From Bin22 sp965207275 (GTDB lineage: Bacteria; Chloroflexota; Dehalococcoidia; Lucifugimonadales; UBA3495): DNA of 64,000 nt. The notes below the pieces were generated by a model, which was not told where the DNA came from, did not search any database, and worked only from the letters and a program-made list of their open reading frames with translations. The stretch spans positions 1,178,001 through 1,242,000 of the forward strand of contig CBDBMH010000002.1 of NCBI GenBank assembly GCA_965207275.1. The letters run 5' to 3'. Position numbers and translations under genes: made by a program. Numbering within the stretch: the stretch's first letter is position 1; every line of letters starts with the position of its first letter. Positions 1-9,346 of this stretch are shown piece by piece.

Positions 1-891
1 CTGGACGACGGGAATGCCCAGTTGCGCCAGTTGGGACTCCGGGCCAAGGCCGGAAAGCAGCATCAAGTGGGGAGAACCTACGGCGCCGGCAGAGAGGATT
101 ATGTCCGTTCCCGCTACGGTGAACGTCTCACCGCCGGATTCCACCTCTACCCCGATGGCCTTCTTTCCCTCGAAAATGATCCGCTTGGCGTGGCAGTTGG
201 CCCGGATGGTCAGGTTCAGGCGATGGCGGGCCAGGTCCAGGTGGCCCAGGGCGGCGCTCCACCTTATGCCCTGGTGATTATTGGAAACGCCCGGCCCGAT
301 ACCGGCGGAGTCCGGGTGGTTGTGGTCCTGGGTAGGAGGAAACCCGGCAGCAATACAGGCATCGTAGAACGCCTTCTGGGTCGGGTGCCAGCGGTCGGGG
401 TTGGAGTGGTGGACAAAAATCGGCCCCTCGCTTCCGTGAAAGTCGTCCGAGCAGTCCGCGTCCGTCTCCAGCCGGCGGAAGTAAGGCAGGACTTGCCGGT
501 AGCCCCAGGCGTCGTTGCCCCGAGCGGCCCAGGCGTCAAAGTCATCGGGTGTCCCCCGGTAGAAAGCAGACGAGTTAATGGCGCTGGAGCCGCCCGTTAC
601 CTTCCCGCGGGGCACCAGCATGGGTGGGGCTGCGTCGGTGGCGGTGGCGGTAAACTGCCAGTTGTGATGGTCGGTGGTGAGCCACTCCGGGTGGCCGCTG
701 GCCGTACGAGAGGCCGGCGGCTCCGGAGCGGCGGCGAAGCCAAACTTCAACCGGTCAGGCAGACGCTCAAAGTCCGGGTAGTCCGGCCCGGCTTCCAGCA
801 GCAGCACCGACTTTGCGGAGTCTTCAGACAAGCGGGACGCCATCACGCAGCCGGCGGAACCGGCGCCCACAATCACTACGTCGTACTTCAT
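1..891 (-). CDS. GMC-family FAD oxidoreductase (choline dehydrogenase-like), 3' end beyond window
   Basis: The minus strand is open from ATG at 891 to the window edge, 297 codons with no stop, so the C-terminal part is missing. The N-terminus begins MKYDVVIVGAGSAGC, the GxGxxG dinucleotide-binding fold for FAD (G9, G11, G14). It is followed by the GMC signature region with GKVTGGSSAINSSAFYRG. The family oxidises alcohols with FAD as cofactor in the cytoplasm; the substrate cannot be told from sequence. It lies about 110 bases downstream of a substrate-binding-protein-like gene on the same strand and is a paralogue of the interrupted GMC gene at 6086-7624. The family assignment is firm and the substrate is unknown. 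Confidence 0.9.
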   Translation of the reverse strand, partial: MKYDVVIVGAGSAGCVMASRLSEDSAKSVLLLEAGPDYPDFERLPDRLKFGFAAAPEPPASRTASGHPEWLTTDHHNWQFTATATDAAPPMLVPRGKVTGGSSAINSSAFYRGTPDDFDAWAARGNDAWGYRQVLPYFRRLETDADCSDDFHGSEGPIFVHHSNPDRWHPTQKAFYDACIAAGFPPTQDHNHPDSAGIGPGVSNNHQGIRWSAALGHLDLARHRLNLTIRANCHAKRIIFEGKKAIGVEVESGGETFTVAGTDIILSAGAVGSPHLMLLSGLGPESQLAQLGIPVVQ

Positions 892-1002
892 AGCCACCTG
901 CCAGGGTGATGGTTCCGAGGAACGGAAAGTTGCCTGGGCTAAACGAAGCCGGCCGGAGTTGTTCCCCGGCCGGCCGGTTTGCTGGTTGGGAGTCGCCGCA
1001 GC

Positions 1003-1923
1003 CTAGTCGTCCGCAGGAGCAGGCTCTGCCACCCGGTTGTCCACCAGTTCGGCCGCGCAGGCCGCGTCGGTGAGCAAGCCCCACTTGACCATCCAATGGT
1101 AGGTGTCTTCCACAATCTCGTCGTTGTAGGGCGTGTTGTAGGAATAGCGAATGCGGGTGAGATGGAAGTCCTCGGGAGTAATTCCGCCGTACTTGACCGC
1201 CACGGAAGCGAACCTGGGCTCATCTATCAGGTAATGGAGAAACTTCCGCTTATCGGCGTTGATCATGTCCACCGCCTTGACGACCGCCCGGTTGATGGCG
1301 GCGAAAGTGTCCTCGTCCATGTTGTCGCTGGCGTTTTCGGCTCCCAGGTAATGGCCTTCGCACACCGGACGGCAGCCCAGCTTTTCGGCCAGGGTGATCC
1401 AGGGCTCCATCAGGGCGGCGGCGTCCACCTCGCCGTTCATCAACGCCTCGAAACGGTACTGGGGAGAGCCGTAGTGCACCAGCTTGATCTTCTCCTCCGG
1501 CAGGTAGCCGGACAGCAGCCGCAGGGCTACGTAGTGAGAACCGGCGTGGAACTGGACGGCCACCGGCCTGTTGCCCAGGGTGCCTGGGTAGTAGTGGGCC
1601 GAGTCCCCGCGTACCAGGATGGCCTGGCTGGCTACGGAGGAGCGAAGGGCAATAATCCTGGCGCCCTGCCTGCTTTCATAGGCCCGACGGACCTGACCCT
1701 CTTCTCAAGCGCGGTAAATGGAAACCTTGGCGTCCTCAAAGGCCACGTGTCCCAGGACGGGATTCACTTCTTCGGGATTCTCGGTATGCGCCACCTGGCC
1801 GCTGCTGACGGCGGTGACAAATTCCATGTCGATGCCCTCAGCTTCAAACAGCCCGGTGTCCTTTGCAACCAGCCAGGGCAGGCTGAATATGGCCCCGTTA
1901 ATTTCGCTGACCACCTTTTTCAT
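1003..1923 (-). pseudogene. NMT1/THI5-like substrate-binding-fold protein interrupted by in-frame TGA
   Basis: Reading from ATG at 1923 (GGAGG nine bases upstream), one frame encodes about 306 residues, but codon 1705-1707 is TGA. The two halves are in the same frame and both look like one periplasmic-binding-protein-II fold protein of the SsuA/THI5/NMT1 type: N-terminal part with SLPWLVAKDTGLFEAEGI, C-terminal part with QFHAGSHYVALRLL and AALMEPWITLAEKLGC. There is no signal peptide, so this may be a cytoplasmic enzyme-like member (4,5-dihydroxyphthalate decarboxylase relatives share the fold) rather than a transporter component. The stop sits in YRA-stop-EEGQVRRAYES, where continuous homology is expected. 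It may be a nonsense mutation, a consensus error or recoding. Confidence 0.75.
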
Positions 1924-1932
1924 AGGTGTCAT

Positions 1933-2162
1933 CCTCCGCGGTCGGATCTTTCCCTATTGTACCTTCATATCAGGGCGCAAGTTTACCAAAACGGGAGTGT
2001 ATCGTCTATTACCCACCTGAATATGGCAACGCACCATGTTCCAGGTCCGGATCTTGGTCATGTCGATGGAAACCGGAAGCTAAATTCCTCTCAACCGGCG
2101 GTCACGGAGTTCAGCTTGTCTCCTTTCACTGGAATACTCTTTCTGGGAACAATACATTGACC
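1933..2162. other. Intergenic region between SBP-like gene and TPP-enzyme gene, left part
   Basis: This divergent spacer holds the start region of the minus-strand gene (GGAGG at 1932-1936 on the minus strand) and no convincing coding sequence. A TACAAT hexamer on the minus strand near 1959 could be a -10 box, but I see no good -35 partner. The rest of the spacer, to 2386, is taken up by a short inverted-repeat element. Confidence 0.5.
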
Positions 2163-2253
2163 CAGGGCTATCGCATGAGTGACCAGACCCACAACCGTCA
2201 TACCGGCGAAAGCCGGAGTGACGGCCGGATAGGCCACTCATGCGATAGCCCTG
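2163..2253. repeat. Short inverted-repeat element (MITE-like), copy 1
   Basis: This 91-bp element has perfect 19-bp terminal inverted repeats: CAGGGCTATCGCATGAGTG at 2163-2181 and its reverse complement at 2235-2253. The interior carries a small hairpin (ACCGGCGAAAGCCGG) of the type common in dispersed bacterial repeats. Flanks TACATTGAC (2153-2161) and TACCTTGAA (2254-2262) agree at 7 of 9 positions and could be a decayed 9-bp target duplication. Related ends occur at 43679, 44361 and 45108. It has no coding capacity. Confidence 0.8.
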
Positions 2254-2386
2254 TACCTTGAACTGGGAAAACTTGACGCTATGTGTACCCCCAACTACAA
2301 TCCGCTTCAAAACGCCTGTGTGCGAAGCTGTACCTTGCAGTCACCCTTCCGGTGTAATTGGTGGGTACTGCGAAAGGGGAATACTT

Positions 2387-3985
2387 ATGCCGAAGATGAC
2401 CGGAGGTCAGGCCCTGGCGCGATCGCTGTATCTTGAAGGAGTCAGGGTTATCTTTGGCCTGCCTGGCGTCCAGCTTTACCATGCCCTCGACGGCCTGCAG
2501 GGCGAGCCGGGTATTCGATTCATTACCACCCGTCACGAACAAGCCACGGCCTACATGGCCGACGGCTTCACCCGGGCAGGCGGCGGCACCGGGACAGCCA
2601 TGATGGTCCCGGGCCCCGGCCTACAGAACGCTTCCGCAGCCATCGGGACCGCCTACGCCGCCTCCTCTCCCATGCTGGTAGTTTCCGGGCAGATTGAGCG
2701 TGACCTGATTGGCCGAGACCGGGGCATTCTCCACGAGGTCAACGACCAGCTGGATACCATCCGCCCCGTTACCAAGTGGGCCAAACGCATTCTTGATCCG
2801 GCGGAAGTGCCGGAGGCAGTCCACGAGGCCTTCCACCAGCTGAAGACGGGCCGCCCCCGGCCGGTAGAGATTGAAATACCGCCGGAAACGCTGGCCGAAG
2901 TCGCCGACGTGGAACTGAGGGAGCCGGAAGAATACCCCCATCCCGCGGCGGACGCGGAGGCGGTGAAAACCGGCGCTCAAATAATGTCCGAGGCGACCAA
3001 TCCGCTGATCTGGGCCGGCGGCGGCGTCATATACTCCGAGGCGCAGGAGGCCCTCCTGAGGGTGGCCGAATACCTCCAGGCGCCGGTGATAACTTCGGCA
3101 GAGGGCAAGGGGGCCATTTCCGACCGGCACCCGCTGGCTTTGGGCGCCCAGCGCCTCCGGAACGACCCCGTAGCGAAGGACGATCCGAATTTCGACGTCA
3201 TCCTGGCTGTTGGCACACGCATGGCCAACCCAGCCTGGTTGGGTGGCCAGCGCATCGTCCAGATAGATATCGATCCGGCGGAACTGGGGCGCAACTACGA
3301 TAATACCTTTGGTATCCAGGGCGACGCTCGTCAGACCCTGGAATCGCTTTACCAGGGCCTGGTACAGCTGGGCCCGGCCCGGGAAGGCAGATACGGCGAG
3401 TTTGAAGGGCTGCGCCAACGCCGGGCCGATTCTGCTCTGAGGGTTGAACCCCAGGAGTCCATAACCGCCACCATCCGGGAAGCAATGCCTGACGACGGCA
3501 TCCTTGTGTCCGGCATGACCCAGATCGGCTATTACTGCCGCGCCTTTTATCCGGTGTACGAACCCCGGTCGTTCCTGACATCCTCTTACGCCGGCAACCT
3601 GGGGTACGCGTATCCGGTGGCCCTGGGCGCCAAGGTGGCCCAGCCCGACAAGGCCGTGGTCGCCGTTTCCGGCGATGGCGGGTTCCTGTTCAACTCCCAG
3701 GAGTTGGCCACCGCCGTACAGTATGGCATCAATGCGGTAGTGATCGTGTTTAACGACAATGCCTACGGCAATGTGCTGCGGGACCAGGTTAATCGCTTCG
3801 AGGGGCGCGTCTATGGCGCGGCCCTGCACAATCCCGACTTCGTGAAGTTGGCTGAAGCCTACGGCGCCAGGGGCGTCCGGGTGGAAGCGGACCGGTTGGG
3901 GCCGGCTTTGCAGGAAGCCCTGTCCATTGATGCGCCCACGCTGATCGAGGTGCCCGTCCAGGCCATGCCCACTCCCTTCGAGTAA
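2387..3985 (+). CDS. Thiamine pyrophosphate-dependent enzyme (acetolactate synthase-like)
   Basis: The 532-residue protein has the three-domain layout of the POX/AHAS family. The N-terminal PYR domain carries the catalytic-glutamate context TTRHEQATAYMADG (E51). A central Rossmann-like domain follows, then a C-terminal PP domain with the TPP/Mg motif GDGG at 429-432 and the paired N456-D-N458. The family does decarboxylation or ligation of 2-oxo acids (acetolactate synthase, oxalyl-CoA decarboxylase, benzoylformate decarboxylase and relatives). No regulatory ilvN-like subunit is adjacent, so a catabolic role is more likely than branched-chain synthesis; this is inference. Start ATG 2387 is preceded by GAAAGGGGA. 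It lies 42 bases upstream of a luciferase-like monooxygenase, probably co-transcribed. Confidence 0.88.
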   Translation: MPKMTGGQALARSLYLEGVRVIFGLPGVQLYHALDGLQGEPGIRFITTRHEQATAYMADGFTRAGGGTGTAMMVPGPGLQNASAAIGTAYAASSPMLVVSGQIERDLIGRDRGILHEVNDQLDTIRPVTKWAKRILDPAEVPEAVHEAFHQLKTGRPRPVEIEIPPETLAEVADVELREPEEYPHPAADAEAVKTGAQIMSEATNPLIWAGGGVIYSEAQEALLRVAEYLQAPVITSAEGKGAISDRHPLALGAQRLRNDPVAKDDPNFDVILAVGTRMANPAWLGGQRIVQIDIDPAELGRNYDNTFGIQGDARQTLESLYQGLVQLGPAREGRYGEFEGLRQRRADSALRVEPQESITATIREAMPDDGILVSGMTQIGYYCRAFYPVYEPRSFLTSSYAGNLGYAYPVALGAKVAQPDKAVVAVSGDGGFLFNSQELATAVQYGINAVVIVFNDNAYGNVLRDQVNRFEGRVYGAALHNPDFVKLAEAYGARGVRVEADRLGPALQEALSIDAPTLIEVPVQAMPTPFE

Positions 3986-4027
3986 GGCGGAGGCACTGAC
4001 CTGTAACCAAGTCATGGAGGGCATCCG

Positions 4028-5098
4028 TTGCAAGCGCGCCTTGAGAATCCCGTCGAGTCTGGGCCGGTGCGTTTCGGCATATTCGACTGGATAGATTCCA
4101 ATGGCGGCCATGCGGCCGACCTGTACGAGCAACGACTCAGGTACCTGGAATTCGCCGACGCCGCCGGCTTTTACTGTTATCACATGGCCGAACACCAGGG
4201 AACTCCCCTGGGTATGGCGCCCTCGCCCGGCGTATTTTTGTCGGCCGCCGCCCAGCGCACCAGGAACATCCGGCTGGGTCCGCTGGTCTATCCCCTTCCC
4301 TTCTACAATCCCCTGCGCCTGGTGGAAGAGATCTGCATGCTCGACCACCTGACTCGCGGCCGAATGGAGATAGGCATAGGCCGGGGCATATCCGCTTACG
4401 AGCTGGACTTCTTCGACATTGATGTGGAGCAGTCGAGGGATATGTTTCGGGAAGCTCTTGAAATAGTTGTCATGGGCCTGAAAACGGGCAAGGTCACTTA
4501 CGACGGCGATTACTACACTTTCAAGGACGTGACTCTGCCGGTGCGGCCCTGGCAGAAGCCCTATCCGCCGCTGTGGTATCCAACGGCCAACCCCGACTCC
4601 ATCCGCTGGATCGCCGCCGAAGGAATAAGCACCGTTACCCACTACCCACCCATGGAAGTAATGCGGGAACACATCGAACTTTACAAGTCAGTATGGGACG
4701 AGAACCGCCAGCGGCCGGACCGCCTTAACGCACATGAAGTGGAGCCCAAGTTCGGGATTACCCGCCACATCTATGTCGCGGAAAGTGATGAACGGGCCCT
4801 GCGGGAAGCCAGGTCAGCTTTCGCCGACTTTATTGCCAATTTCAACCATTTGAGAATTCTGAACGGGGACGATACCGGTCGCACCAATTACCTTGCCGAC
4901 TTTGAGGGCCGCCTGGCCGACGGTCTACATATCGTGGGTTCTCCGGAAACGGTGACCCGTACCCTGAAAGAACATCTGGACACTACCGGCTCAAATTACT
5001 TTGTGGGGTCCTTCTTCTTTGGCACCCTGTCCGAAGAGCAGACCCTGAAGTCGTTGCGGCTATTTGCCGGGCAGGTAATGCCCCACTTTGCGAGATAG
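4028..5098 (+). CDS. Luciferase-like FMN-dependent monooxygenase
   Basis: The 356-residue protein belongs to the bacterial luciferase/flavin monooxygenase family: RFGIFDWID near the N-terminus, the AEHQG segment at about residues 54-58, and GRMEIGIGRGISAYEL typical of this TIM-barrel fold. Such enzymes use reduced flavin from a partner reductase to oxygenate organic substrates; the substrate is unknown. The start is TTG at 4028, chosen because GGAGGG lies six bases upstream and no ATG fits. It follows the TPP-enzyme gene after 42 bases, suggesting one transcript. Expansion of this family is known from SAR202-type Chloroflexota, which fits the rest of the window. Confidence 0.9.
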   Translation: MQARLENPVESGPVRFGIFDWIDSNGGHAADLYEQRLRYLEFADAAGFYCYHMAEHQGTPLGMAPSPGVFLSAAAQRTRNIRLGPLVYPLPFYNPLRLVEEICMLDHLTRGRMEIGIGRGISAYELDFFDIDVEQSRDMFREALEIVVMGLKTGKVTYDGDYYTFKDVTLPVRPWQKPYPPLWYPTANPDSIRWIAAEGISTVTHYPPMEVMREHIELYKSVWDENRQRPDRLNAHEVEPKFGITRHIYVAESDERALREARSAFADFIANFNHLRILNGDDTGRTNYLADFEGRLADGLHIVGSPETVTRTLKEHLDTTGSNYFVGSFFFGTLSEEQTLKSLRLFAGQVMPHFAR

Positions 5099-5196
5099 GA
5101 GTCGGGTTCAGATGGACGTCGATGTCGCAGGGGCGGTTCGCGAGGTGTACCTATGGATGGAATCCGTCTATTTGGCCTGAGTGGGAACGCTAAGCT

Positions 5197-5970
5197 TTGA
5201 GCAGGAAAGCCTTGCCTGATGCGACTGGCCAAGTGAAGGGGTCGAAACCACAGCGGGATCGGGTAGTGGGCCATTCAGCTTCCCTGTTGGAACTGCACGA
5301 ACGGATAGTTGGGTGTTCGCTGTGCCCCAGGCTGGTGGCACACCGGGAGAAGGTGGCCGGCGAAAAGGTTGCCAGGTTTAGATACCACGAATATTGGGGC
5401 AAACCGGTCCCGCCTTTTGGCGACCCATTGGCAAGGCTGCTCATTATGGGACTGGCGCCGGCGGCCCACGGTGGAAACCGCACCGGACGCTCTTTCACCG
5501 GCGATCCCAGCGGGGACTGGCTTTACGGGGCGCTGTACCGCAACGGCTTTGCCAACCAGCCAAACTCTACCTCCTTGAACGACGGGCTGGCGCTTACCGG
5601 GGCCTACATCACCAACGCCGTCAGGTGCGCGCCACCGGGCAACCGGCCCGTCCCCGCGGAGAAAGCGGCCTGCCAGCCCTTCCTGGTGAAGGAACTGGAA
5701 CTGCTGGACCAGGTCAGCGTGGTGGTGGCACTGGGAAAATTCGCCTTTGACGCCTACCTCCAGGCGCGATCCGCCTCGGGCGCGAGCAACCCCAGACCTT
5801 TGCCCAGGTTTGGGCATGGGACGACATGCGAATTGAGTGATGGGATTACTATGATCGCGTCCTACCACCCCAGCCGGCAGAACACCCAGACCGGGAAGCT
5901 GACCGAGGATATGTTTGACGGCATTTTTCGCCAGGCTAGGGCGATATTGGAAGGAGCGCATTCCCGCTAG
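5197..5970 (+). CDS. Family 5 uracil-DNA glycosylase (UdgB-type)
   Basis: The protein has up to 257 residues and shows the family-5 UDG hallmarks: GLAPAAHGGNRTGR, FTGDPSGDWL, and a C-terminal SYHPSRQNTQTG motif. Paired cysteines (CSLCPRL near the N-terminus, then C in VRCAPPGN and AACQPF) match the 4Fe-4S ligands known in this family. The enzyme removes uracil and other deaminated bases from DNA. The start is uncertain: TTG 5197 has a weak upstream purine stretch, and an in-frame GTG at 5266 is also possible. It sits downstream of the monooxygenase gene with a 98-base spacer in which I see no other gene. Confidence 0.88.
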   Translation: MSRKALPDATGQVKGSKPQRDRVVGHSASLLELHERIVGCSLCPRLVAHREKVAGEKVARFRYHEYWGKPVPPFGDPLARLLIMGLAPAAHGGNRTGRSFTGDPSGDWLYGALYRNGFANQPNSTSLNDGLALTGAYITNAVRCAPPGNRPVPAEKAACQPFLVKELELLDQVSVVVALGKFAFDAYLQARSASGASNPRPLPRFGHGTTCELSDGITMIASYHPSRQNTQTGKLTEDMFDGIFRQARAILEGAHSR

Positions 5971-6085
5971 AAACTGTCGCTCCCCACTGTTGTGGGAGCG
6001 GCAAACTGTCGGTAGCAGGTAGACTGGCGACTCTTGCCCTGCCGAATCTGGATTGACCTGAAAAAGAAATACTGGAAGGATAGCC

Positions 6086-7624
6086 ATGAAGTACGATGTT
6101 ATTGTGGTGGGCGCCGGTTCCTCGGGCTGCGTTCTCGCCGCTCGCCTGTCCGAAGACCCCGATCGCCCGGTCCTATTGCTGTAGGCGGGGCCGGACTACC
6201 CCGACCTGGAAACCCTGCCCGACGATCTGAAATACGGGCATACACAGGATGGGGAATTGCGGGATGCGCCGCACAACTGGTCTCTAACCGGAACCATCAA
6301 CCGGGTGCAGGGGCCGCGGCATGTGGCCCAGGGCAGGGTGGTTGGCGGTTCCGGGGCCATCAACGGTCAGCTCCTGCTGCGGGGGATGCCGGAAGACTAC
6401 GACCGTTGGGCCGAATGGGGCAACGACGAATGGTCTTATCTGAAGGTCCTTCCCTATTTCCGCAAGATGGAAACGGACATGGACGTTCGGGACGACTTCC
6501 ATGGCTCCGACGGCCCGGTGCCCGTGCTGCGCCGCAACGATCAGGAATGGACTCCCATCCAGAACGCGCTTTACCGGGCTGCCGTTGCCGCCGGCTTCCG
6601 GGAAGATGAGGACATGAACGGCCCGGAGTCCACCGGCGTCTCCACCCTCCCGCTCAACAACCCCGACGGCATACGGATGTCTGCGGCTTTGACCCACCTT
6701 AACCCGGCGCGGCACCGGTTGAATCTGACCATACGGGCCAATGTGCTGGCCCGCCGGGTCGTGTTTGACGGCAATCGCGCTATTGGCGTTGAGGTCGAGA
6801 GCGGCGGCGAGGTCCTTACGGTAGAGGGCAGCGAGATAATCCTGTGCTCCGGCGGCTTAAAGTCTCCTCACCTCTTGATGCTTTCCGGCGTCGGTCCCGA
6901 AGACCAGCTAAACGCCCTGGACATACCGGTGGTACATGCTCTGGCGGGCGTGGGCCAGAATTTGCGGAACCATCCTTCGGCCAGTGTCGGGCTGCTGGCG
7001 AAGGACGAGGTCGAACTGCCGGTGGATACCTTCCATCCGCGTACCGCCTTGCGTTTCACTTCGGCTGGGTCGGAACACCGTAACGACATCATGGTCATGA
7101 CCAGTTCCCGGTTTGTTACCCTGACCGGCGAACCCCTGGCCGACCGGGCCATCCACATATCCTGCGCCCTGGAACTGCCCGCCGGATATGGTGAACTGCG
7201 CATTGTCTCTGCCGATCCTGGGCAGCAACCCGAGTTTCACTACCACTACCTTGAAGAACCCTGGGACCGGGAGAGGATGCGGGAGGCCGTGCGCCTTTGC
7301 GCCAGGCTGGCCGCATCGGAAGAATACCGGGACATAGTAGACGAAAGGACTGCACCCACCGACGAGGAACTGGCTTCAGACGACCTTTTGGACGAGTACC
7401 TGTTCAGGACGCAAGGGACCTCGCGCCACGTCTCCGGAACCTGCAAGATGCGGCCGCCCGCTGACGATGCAGCGGTGGTTGACCAGTTCGGGTCGGTTTA
7501 CGGAGTGGAGGGTCTGAGGGTCGCCGATGCCGCGATCATTCCCTACCTCATCCGGGCCAACACCAATGCCACCGCGCTGATGATTGGCGAGCGTATAGCA
7601 GACTTCATCAAGGAAGGGAAGTAG
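6086..7624 (+). pseudogene. GMC-family FAD oxidoreductase with in-frame TAG at codon 33
   Basis: Reading from ATG 6086 gives an otherwise intact GMC oxidoreductase of about 512 residues: N-terminal MKYDVIVVGAGSSGC, GGSGAINGQLLLRGMP, LCSGGLKSPHLLMLSGVG, and the C-terminal catalytic segment with RHVSGTCKM and RANTNATALMIGE. Codon 33 (6182-6184) is TAG in LLL-stop-AGPDYPD; family members, including the paralogue at 1-891, normally have Glu here (LLLEAGPDYP), the acidic residue that binds the FAD ribose. GAG to TAG is a single change. The next in-frame starts would remove the FAD-binding fold. It is therefore a recent pseudogene, a sequence error or suppressed; the rest of the frame shows no decay. 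Confidence 0.8.
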
Positions 7625-7680
7625 CGGGCGGCCTCCGGCGGTCGGAGAGAGGGCCGGTACTGCCTTCCGCTGGCCCGCTG

Positions 7681-9141
7681 CTACGTATCTCGGTCCAGGA
7701 AGCGACGCACCGATTCCATCATGGCGGACCGGTCGTAGGTCGCGTACATTATCTGGGCGTTGCGCACCAGGTCGCCGGCAAAGAAGCGCTCGTAATGCAG
7801 GCAGCGCGTTCCGAAGGCGCTGCAGGCAATATCCCAGGCCAGGTGAAACAACTTCGTACGATCGAGGGCCGTAGCGGTGTCGGTGGCCAGGTAGCGCTCC
7901 AGATCAGGAGCAATTTCTGAATCGAAGTCAGCCTGCCCCGGCAGGGCCATCATGCTGCTGGAACCCAGCAGTTGCATGATTTCCACCATGCGGGGGTAGA
8001 AGCTGCGGGCGTACATGTTTTCTGCCACGGTCAGGGGGACTCGGGCCGGCGTCATCAGTCCCCACTCGTCGGTGGCGGCATCCACCTCGGCGGTGCGCAG
8101 CAGCGCCTTAATGATTTCCAGGGTCATGATCATTTCGGCAATGCGCTCCTGCACGTGCGCTTGCTCCCCTGAACCCAGGGTCTCCACCATCAGGGAGGCC
8201 GTGCCCAGCAGGAACTCCGTCTTTGCGACCAGCCGGGTGACCACCTGGTGGAAGCTGTGATAAATCCAGCCCGTCCGGCTGGTCATGTTGTTGCAGCTCT
8301 CCACGCTGCCCAGCAGAAAGACCCGTTCCCACGGCACCAGCACGTTATCGAATATGGCGACGGCGTCCATCTCCTCGAACCGCGCCCCCAGGGGATGGTC
8401 AAAGGGAGTGCGTCCGTAGTCGAAACTCTCCCGGCAGATGTAACGCAGGCCCGGCGTGTTGCTGGGGATGGAGAAGGATACGGCGTACTGGTCTGCGTTG
8501 TCCGCGGTGTGGTGAGACCGGGAGGGATATACGGCGATCTCGTCGGACAGGGGACCCAGGGTCGCCAGCACCCTTGCGCCCCGTACCAGTATGCCGGCGT
8601 CGGTCTCCTCGATTACCTTCAGGGCAACGTCTTCGGCAAGACTGTCGGTTATGTAACGTTGGGGGGACCGGCTGCGCTGGGGATTGACCAGAGTGTGGGT
8701 CAAGCACAGGTCCTGTTCCCGAATGAGTTCATAGTAGCGGCGGACGTTCTCGCCGAAACCTTCCCGGTCCTGGTCGAAGTAGGGCGCGGCCGAGGCCATG
8801 GCCACGAAGGCGGCGTTCATGTAGTCGGGTGTACGGCCCATCATTCCGCCGTGATAGGTGGCCCACCGGTAAAACATCCGGCGGCGGCGCTCCAGGTCGT
8901 TCAGGTCTTCGGGCATGATGAAGGACATGCCCACCCGCTCCCCGGAGGTGGGAGATATGTAGGTCATTTCTTCCAGCAAGGCCGGATCGTTCTGCATGTC
9001 GTAAAGAGCCGCCACCGAGCGGGCCCCGTTGGCGAAGCCGGGGTGAGAGGTTACATCCCTGACCCGCTGGCCACCGACCCAAACCTCGGGAGGCCGATCC
9101 CTCAACCCTTGCAGATATTCATCACCAGTGCGAACCGGCAT
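7681..9141 (-). CDS. 4-hydroxyphenylacetate 3-hydroxylase family protein (HpaB-like)
   Basis: The 486-residue protein is an FADH2-utilising aromatic hydroxylase of the HpaB/4-hydroxybutyryl-CoA dehydratase superfamily: MPVRTGDEYLQGLRDRPPEVW at the N-terminus, TYHGGMMGRTPDYMNAAF and PFDHPLGARFEEMDA in the middle, and a helical C-terminal domain. These enzymes need reduced FAD from a separate reductase; none is adjacent. I chose ATG 9141 because GGAGG lies eight bases upstream and the protein then begins exactly where family members begin; an upstream ATG at 9195 has no ribosome site. The substrate is unknown, probably a phenolic. It converges with the GMC gene across a 56-base spacer. Confidence 0.9.
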   Translation of the reverse strand: MPVRTGDEYLQGLRDRPPEVWVGGQRVRDVTSHPGFANGARSVAALYDMQNDPALLEEMTYISPTSGERVGMSFIMPEDLNDLERRRRMFYRWATYHGGMMGRTPDYMNAAFVAMASAAPYFDQDREGFGENVRRYYELIREQDLCLTHTLVNPQRSRSPQRYITDSLAEDVALKVIEETDAGILVRGARVLATLGPLSDEIAVYPSRSHHTADNADQYAVSFSIPSNTPGLRYICRESFDYGRTPFDHPLGARFEEMDAVAIFDNVLVPWERVFLLGSVESCNNMTSRTGWIYHSFHQVVTRLVAKTEFLLGTASLMVETLGSGEQAHVQERIAEMIMTLEIIKALLRTAEVDAATDEWGLMTPARVPLTVAENMYARSFYPRMVEIMQLLGSSSMMALPGQADFDSEIAPDLERYLATDTATALDRTKLFHLAWDIACSAFGTRCLHYERFFAGDLVRNAQIMYATYDRSAMMESVRRFLDRDT

Positions 9142-9346
9142 ACCGCGAACCTCCGCAATCCTTTGTTTCAGTATATCAGGAAGGGATAATTCCATGGATT
9201 CCGGGGATGGCGGAGTCGCATCCCAGAAGTTCCCAGCTTGCGGGCCCGACCAGCACCAATTTCGGCACATTCCTCGCCAGCCACAGAACGAACGGGTGAA
9301 GCTTCCTGCGTCAGAACCATGCATTCGCCATCGTTAGTGACAATTG

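Noticed and set aside
1705..1707. Selenocysteine codon
   Set aside because: I see no SECIS-like structure by eye and no Sec machinery in the window; nonsense mutation or sequence error is simpler.
2621..4672. 683-codon open frame on the minus strand
   Set aside because: It is antisense to the TPP-enzyme and luciferase-like genes; composition is that of a GC-rich shadow and no motif is recognisable.
7625..7680. Hairpin between the interrupted GMC gene and HpaB as terminator
   Set aside because: AGCGGGC/GCCCGCT could pair, but the loop is long and there is no T-run.
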